A stretch of 64,000 bases of DNA from Chlorobiaceae bacterium (lineage in GTDB: Bacteria > Bacteroidota > Chlorobiia > Chlorobiales > Chlorobiaceae), in the NCBI GenBank assembly GCA_012972835.1, contig JABDHK010000010.1:307782-371781 (forward strand). The letters are read 5' to 3'. A program made the position numbers and the translations under genes. Below are positions 58,664 through 64,000 of this stretch, piece by piece. How positions within the stretch are numbered: the stretch's first letter is position 1; each line of letters starts with the position of its first letter. The notes below the pieces were generated by a model. The model was given only the letters and a program-made list of their open reading frames with translations, was not told where the DNA came from and did not search any database.

Positions 58664-59452
58664 CTATGGTTTTTGGCAGAAAATCATCATTCTTGGAGAA
58701 TCATTTTCCATAAACGGGTCGCCCTGATAGTTGCCGACAATGCCAGTTACAGAAAATCCCTCATTCTGAAGTAGAGCAACAATTTCCTCCCTGCTGTAAA
58801 GCCGCACCGACTCACTGAAGGTGAGCTTTGGCCCGTCGGGAGGAGTAACTGTAATGGTTTTGGTAATTTTATCCTCACAAAAAGCACGTTCTTCAATCAG
58901 CGTGAGGTTTCCTGCATTTCGTCGGGTCTCCGCAACAAGATTTCCGGCAAGATGGACAGGATTGATAAGGTCAAGCACGTACCATCCCCCGCTTTTCAGT
59001 GCATCAAAAACTTTCCTGAGCACCACCCGGTCATCCTCTTTCATGTCGAAATAACCGAAACTTGTAAACAGCTGCACTACAAGATCAAAATGAGTGCTGG
59101 CAGGGATATCTCTCATGTCGCTGCAGGTAAGCTCCAGCTGCAGATTGCAGTTTAAAGCCTCTTTCCGTGCCTCTTCAAGCAGAAAGGGCGAAAGGTCGTT
59201 TCCTGTCACGCAGTAACCGAGCCGGGCAAACTCAAGGGCGTGGCGTCCAGCTCCGCAGGCAATATCAAGTACTTTGAGTGATGCAGGTTTTTTCAGTTCA
59301 AGGCCCGATACAGAGAGAACGGTGCGAATGCATTGCGAAGCCTCTTCCTGATCCCTGTGGCTGTAAACTTGGAGGTAGAGCGGATGGTTAAACCACGTTT
59401 CAAACCAGTGACCTGAATTGTCCGTTCCGGAACTATCGGTACTTTCTGCCAT
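58664..59452 (-). CDS. Class I SAM-dependent methyltransferase
   Basis: 262 residues. SAM motif I VLDIACGAGRHALEFARLG near residue 60, motif II region LTCSDMRDI, and FDALKSGGWYVLDLI motif III. Methylates an unknown substrate; no neighbour indicates it. Confidence 0.82.
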   Translation of the reverse strand: MAESTDSSGTDNSGHWFETWFNHPLYLQVYSHRDQEEASQCIRTVLSVSGLELKKPASLKVLDIACGAGRHALEFARLGYCVTGNDLSPFLLEEARKEALNCNLQLELTCSDMRDIPASTHFDLVVQLFTSFGYFDMKEDDRVVLRKVFDALKSGGWYVLDLINPVHLAGNLVAETRRNAGNLTLIEERAFCEDKITKTITVTPPDGPKLTFSESVRLYSREEIVALLQNEGFSVTGIVGNYQGDPFMENDSPRMMIFCQKP

Positions 59453-59493
59453 AATTCATAGGAGAGAAGTGGTGATAAAGAAAGGGGGAGATT

Positions 59494-59515
59494 CAGGGCA
59501 TTGTGCAATGCCCTG
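59494..59515 (-). terminator. Hairpin after the small basic protein gene
   Basis: cagggcattg and caatgccctg form a near-perfect 10-bp inverted repeat with a 2-nt centre, 19 bp past the stop at 59534. The T run after it is weak. Confidence 0.45.
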
Positions 59516-59533
59516 AGGAAGTACCCTGCTTGA

Positions 59534-59728
59534 TTACTTTGCGTAATCGCTGATTGCTTTGGAAAGAATCACCTGGTCATTCTCACCATTAGGGATCCTG
59601 ACGTTTTTCTCAATGAATTTCCATGCATTGGTTTTCTCTGATTTAACAGAAAAAATAACCTTGGCGCACTTGAAATCACTGGTGCCTGATTTTTTGCCTT
59701 TATCGACGAATGATTGTTTCTTTGCCAT
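59534..59728 (-). CDS. Small basic protein resembling DUF4295
   Basis: 64 residues: MAKKQSFVDKGKKSGTSDFK then CAKVIFSVKSEKTNAWKFIE. The AKVI..VKSEKT.A.(W/F).F.E..V pattern matches what I recall of DUF4295, a ~50-residue Bacteroidota family; this copy has a longer end (IPNGENDQVILSKAISDYAK). It lies upstream of the methyltransferase gene, has few acidic residues at the start and may bind nucleic acid. Assignment uncertain. Confidence 0.55.
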   Translation of the reverse strand: MAKKQSFVDKGKKSGTSDFKCAKVIFSVKSEKTNAWKFIEKNVRIPNGENDQVILSKAISDYAK

Positions 59729-59734
59729 GACTCG

Positions 59735-60063
59735 TGAAGTAGTTCTTTTGGTTAAGCCGCTCTTGTACTGTTGTTTTAAGTAAAATGAACTTGAAAGTAA
59801 TAAAAATAAAACCGATAACCAAGCCTGAGAGAATGGTTAGTGTGATTGGCTTTTCTCCGGTTTCATGGAGGGTATGTACAGTATGTGGCCGCCGAAGTAT
59901 TTTTGTGAGCCATGATTAGTGTATGGCTTGTAGCAATTGTATGTATGTGTATTGGCTTTTTCAGGGTAAAATATATGCGTTTACCTATGTAAGTGTATTT
60001 GTTTTCAGCGAGATAAGGAAGATTTCTTGCTGGATATAAATATTTTATTCGTAATTTTTTCAT
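59735..60063. other. Intergenic stretch without supported gene
   Basis: About 330 bp between the divergent small protein gene and the CAP-domain gene. Open frames on both strands are short and lack family features. AT-rich; presumably holds both promoters. Confidence 0.5.
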
Positions 60064-60846
60064 ATGTTTCCTCTTAAAAGTTACAATCAGTCAATGCTCT
60101 TCAAGTTGCTTTTTTTTCTGTCTGTATACATCAGCACAAACATGCTCAACGATGCCTGCGCAGAGGATTATGGTCGTGTCGATAGAAAGAAGAACGAATC
60201 GGGCTCCCTTGAGGCAATCGCACTCAGGGACAGTTGGAAACTCGAACAGATTGATTCGGCAAGGGATGTCGGCTACCTGACCGATATAGAAAAGGATATC
60301 ATACTGGCTCTTAACATGGTCAGGACAGAGCCCGGACGATATGCGGAGTTGTATATCAAGCCGATCATCAACTCTTTTAATGGTAAAAGTCGCAGGATCA
60401 ATGGCAGAAACCTTATAACTGAAGAAGGCTCTCTCCCTGCAGAGGAATTATATGAATATCTGATTCATCATTCACCGGTATTAGCGTTTGTTGTTGCTCA
60501 AGAACTTTGTAACTCAGCCGATGAGCTTGCCCATGATCAATCAATGACGGGAGAAACCGGCCACATCAGTTCTCATGGAAAGGGCTTTTCTCTGCGGATA
60601 AAAAGTTATGGCCGATGGAAAAATGGTGTCTCCGAAATGATTGGCTATGGCGGGAAGACAGCCTTTGATATTGTCAACAATATGCTGATTGACGATGGCG
60701 TCAGCGATCGAGGCCATCGTTTTATCATTATGGATCCATTGTTTCATGTCGTTGGCGCCAGTGTAAGACCCCATAAGGTTTATGGTCTCACAACAGTTAT
60801 TGATTATGCTGGTTCCTTCGCAAAAAACTTTGGAGCTCGAAATTGA
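60064..60846 (+). CDS. Secreted CAP-domain (SCP-like) protein
   Basis: 260 residues; start ATG 60064, or 60094 (MLFKLLFFLSVYISTN). Signal peptide then EKDIILALNMVRTEPGRYAE, the CAP helix, CNSADELAHDQSMTGETGHI with a His, and HRFIIMDPLFHVVGASVRPH. CAP proteins bind sterols or act on the cell wall in bacteria. The 3' end overlaps the convergent pyrC 3' end by 50 bp. Confidence 0.8.
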   Translation: MFPLKSYNQSMLFKLLFFLSVYISTNMLNDACAEDYGRVDRKKNESGSLEAIALRDSWKLEQIDSARDVGYLTDIEKDIILALNMVRTEPGRYAELYIKPIINSFNGKSRRINGRNLITEEGSLPAEELYEYLIHHSPVLAFVVAQELCNSADELAHDQSMTGETGHISSHGKGFSLRIKSYGRWKNGVSEMIGYGGKTAFDIVNNMLIDDGVSDRGHRFIIMDPLFHVVGASVRPHKVYGLTTVIDYAGSFAKNFGARN

Positions 60847-62152
60847 TATTTCCTTTATGGAAAATTCCTGTTGCTTTTCCTTTCAATGAGCGGTTAAGAA
60901 AGGGAGTGTTTGAGGATTTTGACTTCAGTGAGTCAGCAGTGACAGTCCACTCAGCTTCAGGATCAATGATCGAGAAATTAGCCTGTTCTCCAACACTGAA
61001 AAGAATCGGCTTCAGGTTCAGTATTTTTCTTGGATTGACCGAAAGCAGTTCAATGGCTCGGGAGATGGTGATCACCTTTTTTTCGACCAGTTCGGTTATG
61101 CAGAGGCCGAGGGAGGTTTCAAGTCCGATAATGCCGAATGCTGCCTGGTCGGAAGGGCACTCTTTTTCATGAGAGGCATGGGGAGCGTGGTCGGTAGCTA
61201 TGGCATCAATAGTGCCGTCAGCAAGAGCTTCAAGCAGGGCTGCACGATTTTTAACGGAGGAGAGTGGCGGCTTCATGATATAGTTGCCTTTCTGGTCGGC
61301 ATGAAAGAGATCTTCATCGCTGAGGGTAAAATGGTGCGGTGTTACTTCGCAGGTCACCTGAAGCCCGTCGCATTTTGCCTGACGGACAAGATCGAGTGCT
61401 GCTTTTGTACTGATGTGGGCAACATGGTAGCGCGGTCTTTTGAGGGGATCGTGAAGTTTGTGCTTTTCAAGATAGTGCATCAGAAGCAGATCCCTGCTGA
61501 GTGTTATTGCTTCGGATACCTCGGGGATCCCTTTCAGACCGAGTTTGGTTGAGTATAACCCTTCATTCATCACCCCACCCTCTGTCAGCGATTTTTCTTC
61601 ACAGTGCTGAATAATGAGCAGATCAAAGTTTGAGGCATACTCAAAGGCTAAGCGCATGATCTGGCTGTTCTGAATGGCTGAACCGTCATCTGAAACAGCA
61701 GTGACTCCATAGGAGCGGAACTTTCCGTATGGAGCAAGATGTTCGCCTTTGCTTCCAACCGTCATGGCCCCTATCACTTCAAGATCTATGGGAAGCGTTG
61801 CCGCGTGATGGCGGATATAGGCCACTCCGAGGGGACTGTCAATAACAGGCTTTGTATTTGGCATCAGGGCAACACCGGTAAAGCCGCCGGCTGCTGCTGC
61901 GTTTGAACCGCTTTCAAGGGTCTCCTTGTACTCCTGTCCTGGCTCCCTGAAATGGCAGTGCATATCGAAGAGTCCCGGAGCAATTATTTGGCCTTGCAGA
62001 TCAATAACCCAGTCATCGGGCGATGCTGCCACAGGTTCATTACCGAAAACAATAGCTTCTATAATCCCGTTACTGGCAACTTTTATTGATCCAATGCAGT
62101 CAAGTTGTTGAAGCGGATTGAGGATACGGGCATTTTGAAAAATATAGCTCAT
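60797..62152 (-). CDS. pyrC: Dihydroorotase
   Basis: 451 residues of the amidohydrolase fold. Metal-binding FDMHCHFREPGQ near residue 59, MPNTKPVIDS, and late AIATDHAPHASHEK. Class I (long) dihydroorotase: carbamoyl-aspartate to dihydroorotate in pyrimidine synthesis. It follows an FAH-family gene by 20 bp. Confidence 0.93.
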   Translation of the reverse strand: MSYIFQNARILNPLQQLDCIGSIKVASNGIIEAIVFGNEPVAASPDDWVIDLQGQIIAPGLFDMHCHFREPGQEYKETLESGSNAAAAGGFTGVALMPNTKPVIDSPLGVAYIRHHAATLPIDLEVIGAMTVGSKGEHLAPYGKFRSYGVTAVSDDGSAIQNSQIMRLAFEYASNFDLLIIQHCEEKSLTEGGVMNEGLYSTKLGLKGIPEVSEAITLSRDLLLMHYLEKHKLHDPLKRPRYHVAHISTKAALDLVRQAKCDGLQVTCEVTPHHFTLSDEDLFHADQKGNYIMKPPLSSVKNRAALLEALADGTIDAIATDHAPHASHEKECPSDQAAFGIIGLETSLGLCITELVEKKVITISRAIELLSVNPRKILNLKPILFSVGEQANFSIIDPEAEWTVTADSLKSKSSNTPFLNRSLKGKATGIFHKGNINFELQSFLRRNQHNQ

Positions 62153-62173
62153 GGCTCTGGAATAATTTGAGAG

Positions 62174-62893
62174 TTAGATAACTCGTGCTTGCAGGTTGAC
62201 AAGCCCGGAATACCCTTGTGTACTGTTTTCCGGTATGGAAAGCAACGCGTTCAGGGTGTCTCCGGAGTTAACTTTGCCGACACCTGACGGTGTTCCCGTA
62301 AAAACAAGATCACCGCGGCGCAATCCGTAAAGATACGATAAATAGTGAATAAGCATGGCCGGACTATGCAGCATTTCCGAAACCCTTCCCTCCTGTATCT
62401 GCTTGCCATTCAACTCAAGAGAGATGGTAAGATCCTGCAAAAAGAGAGAATGAGTGAAGGGAATAAAATCGGAAATCAGTGCGCTCTTTCTGAACCCCTT
62501 GCTTTTAAGCCATGGGTTTCCAGCTTTTTTTGCAGCCAACTGAACATCACGCAGCGTCATGTCGAGACCTGCTCCGAAGCCGGCAATGTAGTTCGGTGCC
62601 TCCTCAATGGAGCATCCATCGCACGATTTCCCTATAAGCAGCACTATTTCAGCCTCATAGTGCATGTTTGCCGAAAGGGGAGTACCTTGAAATTCCGGCA
62701 TAGCAATCACCCCTTCAGTTTCAAGAGCAGTGGGGGGTTTCATGAAAATGATTGGTTCACCGTCATCTTCTACGGGTGTACCTGCTATGGCACCTTCAAG
62801 CTTCTCCATCTCCCGCGCATGTTCCCTGTAGTTTTTTCCGACACAATAAATGGCTCCGGGAGCAATAGTTCTGCGATCAAGAAGGGTTTCCAT
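62174..62893 (-). CDS. Fumarylacetoacetate hydrolase family protein
   Basis: 239 residues from ATG 62893 (METLLDRRTIAPGAIYCVGK); ATG 62950 or 63073 would extend it with unconserved sequence. NYREHAREM, NMHYEAEIVLLIG with two metal-binding Glu, GFGAGLDMTLRDVQ with Asp, and TGTPSGVGKVNSGD are the FAH core motifs. This subgroup includes YcgM/acylpyruvases and oxaloacetate decarboxylases; substrate uncertain. It precedes pyrC. Confidence 0.88.
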   Translation of the reverse strand: METLLDRRTIAPGAIYCVGKNYREHAREMEKLEGAIAGTPVEDDGEPIIFMKPPTALETEGVIAMPEFQGTPLSANMHYEAEIVLLIGKSCDGCSIEEAPNYIAGFGAGLDMTLRDVQLAAKKAGNPWLKSKGFRKSALISDFIPFTHSLFLQDLTISLELNGKQIQEGRVSEMLHSPAMLIHYLSYLYGLRRGDLVFTGTPSGVGKVNSGDTLNALLSIPENSTQGYSGLVNLQARVI

Positions 62894-63081
62894 GTTGTTA
62901 ACAATGTTTACCGTTTTTTTGGCAGTTAGAGTGACTGGCCTGGTTGGCATAATAAAAACAATACGCTCTTCATGCAAGGTAGAGTTCACAATGCATGTCC
63001 GAAAAATGATAGTGCCTGGAGAGATAATAAGCGCTTCACAGAAAACGATTTCGTAAGATAATATACAAGACACATTTGTAC

Positions 63082-63102
63082 GGGCGACCCTTGTGGTCGC
63101 CC
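63082..63102. repeat. Palindromic gggcgacc hairpin
   Basis: gggcgacc-cttgt-ggtcgccc is a perfect 8-bp stem with a 5-nt loop. Similar hairpins occur as dispersed REP-like elements in many genomes, which I infer from memory; here it marks the boundary between core genes and the BREX locus. Confidence 0.55.
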
Positions 63103-63271
63103 TCAGTGGTCAAGCAAATACTGAATTATGTTAGAAAAGCTTACAGAGTAACTTATTTCAGAGCGCTTATCAGCTATAACAACGCAATGGATTTGTATAT
63201 TTAAAAACATGTGATCTCAGTAGTTAACTGAATACTCTCAAGCTCGGGATTTTGAAATACAGAAGCTGGTA

Positions 63272-63886
63272 ATGAATAAGGATAGATACAGCATGGCGTT
63301 TACAACGGGCGGTCTTTTTCACCGAGATTCGGTGAAGCTTGCAGAATTGTATCTGGATCTTAAGGAGTGGGACAGTGTTCGAGATAAGGTTTTTTTCAAA
63401 AACCTTTTACAGTCAAGAACCCTCAATTCGTTAACACGTGTATCCCGTGAAATTATCTCAAGATTGAAAACACTCGAAGCCGATGAGTTGGATCTACTGA
63501 TTTCCGGATCTACGCAGGAGCAGAAATATCTGCTCTGGCTCGCCGTTTGCCGTCGTTACCGCTTTATTGCTGATTTTGCGAAAGAGGTTATTCGTGAACG
63601 GTATATCAGCTTGAAGTCTGATCTTCATTACGAAGAGTTTGATTACTTTTTTAACAAAAAATTAGAGTGGCATCCCGAGCTTGAAGAAATAAAGCCAACC
63701 ACCAGAAATAAGCTGCGTCAGGTTTTGTTCAGAATATTGAGGGAAGCCGAGCTTTTAGCAACAGATCATACCATCAATGGCTCCATGTTGAGTAAGCGGT
63801 TTCTTGATGCCATACCTCAAAAGCGACGTCAAGATGTCTTGGTTTTTCCTGCTTTTGAATCTGGTATAACCAGGGTCGCAACATGA
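63272..63886 (+). CDS. brxA: BREX system protein BrxA
   Basis: 204 residues, the normal size of BrxA (DUF1819). Starts MNKDRYSMAFTTGGLFHRDS and runs through KLAELYLDLKEWDSVRDKV, then QEQKYLLWLAVCRRYRFIAD and a C-terminal DVLVFPAFESGI. BrxA binds DNA and is first gene of type 1 BREX loci. Stop overlaps brxB ATG (ATGA). Immediately upstream DNA is AT-rich and contains the promoter region. Confidence 0.92.
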   Translation: MNKDRYSMAFTTGGLFHRDSVKLAELYLDLKEWDSVRDKVFFKNLLQSRTLNSLTRVSREIISRLKTLEADELDLLISGSTQEQKYLLWLAVCRRYRFIADFAKEVIRERYISLKSDLHYEEFDYFFNKKLEWHPELEEIKPTTRNKLRQVLFRILREAELLATDHTINGSMLSKRFLDAIPQKRRQDVLVFPAFESGITRVAT

Positions 63887-64000
63887 GCAGAGAGATCAAA
63901 AAAAAGCCTGAAGAGCGTTTGCAGCATTTATTCAGCGTGATTTCAGGGAGGCGTTTTTTAGAAAAAACAGCATTGAATGGCGAGATCCCATTTTATGTCT
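63883..64000 (+). CDS. brxB: BREX system protein BrxB, 5' end only
   Basis: Open from ATG 63883 to the window edge (39 codons). MSREIKKKPEERLQHLFSVI and SGRRFLEKTALNGEIPFYV match the BrxB (DUF1788) start, in the expected brxA-brxB order with a 4-bp overlap. The rest of the locus (brxC, pglX, pglZ, brxL) would lie to the right. Confidence 0.85.
   Translation, partial: MSREIKKKPEERLQHLFSVISGRRFLEKTALNGEIPFYV

Noticed and set aside
59863..60063. 66-residue minus-strand frame in the gap before the CAP gene
   Set aside because: Composition is biased, there is no ribosome binding site and no domain.

Overview
The window looks like a chromosomal segment from a green sulfur bacterium (Chlorobiaceae; Chlorobium/Pelodictyon type). 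This is inferred from gene content and style: a sulfide:quinone-oxidoreductase-type flavoprotein, a chlorophyll-b-reductase-like SDR, weak ribosome binding sites, small Chlorobi/Bacteroidota-type proteins and very large secreted repeat proteins. No rRNA or photosystem gene is present, so the species cannot be named.

Layout. 1-3420 is an accessory, scarred stretch: a cut-off M10 (serralysin-like) metalloprotease with RTX and DUF4214-like regions, a three-copy motif array upstream of it, scraps of a phosphatidylserine-decarboxylase-like gene in two places, a C-terminal scrap of a type I restriction HsdR, and an intact outer-membrane beta-barrel protein. 3418-25215 is mostly housekeeping: folD-radA, DUF3109-rpoN-hslV-hslU-aroQ, TPR and DoxX genes, an orphan HipB-like regulator with a stub of hipA, priA, adk, rlmN, nrnA, pepA, a hydrolase/lipoprotein pair, ugd, and a tenI-like/thiE/thiD operon. 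25377-31609 holds a 1610-residue protein built of three ~535-residue repeats, followed by a lipoprotein with duplicated domains and a 26-residue tandem repeat tail. 31678-32157 is a RidA-like gene, followed by ~780 bp of very AT-rich DNA. 32942-42720 is again core: ctpA, a START-domain protein, hldA/rfaE1, the ffh-rpsP-rimM-trmD-rplS operon, a cluster-less MutY-like glycosylase and an acyl-CoA synthetase. 42941-48674 is envelope: a Pal-type lipoprotein and a tight five-gene operon (flippase-like membrane protein, glycosyl/glycerophosphotransferase-like protein, NeuA-type cytidylyltransferase, iron-dependent alcohol dehydrogenase, DegT aminotransferase) that resembles the Kdo8N (KdnB/KdnA) chemistry. 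A tRNA-Cys lies tail to tail with it. 49014-63073 mixes rmuC, an orphan HigA with its operator, an SQR-family gene with a 52-residue companion, envelope proteins, dehydrogenases, pyrC and an FAH-family enzyme.

The right edge (63272-64000) is the start of a BREX phage-defence locus: complete brxA overlapping the start of brxB. With the hsdR, hipA and higA remnants, the window shows a mostly stable core chromosome punctuated by decayed defence/toxin genes and one apparently live defence island entering at the edge. The operons I regard as most coherent are rpoN-hslVU, thiamine salvage, ffh-rplS and the amino-ulosonate-like surface sugar cluster.
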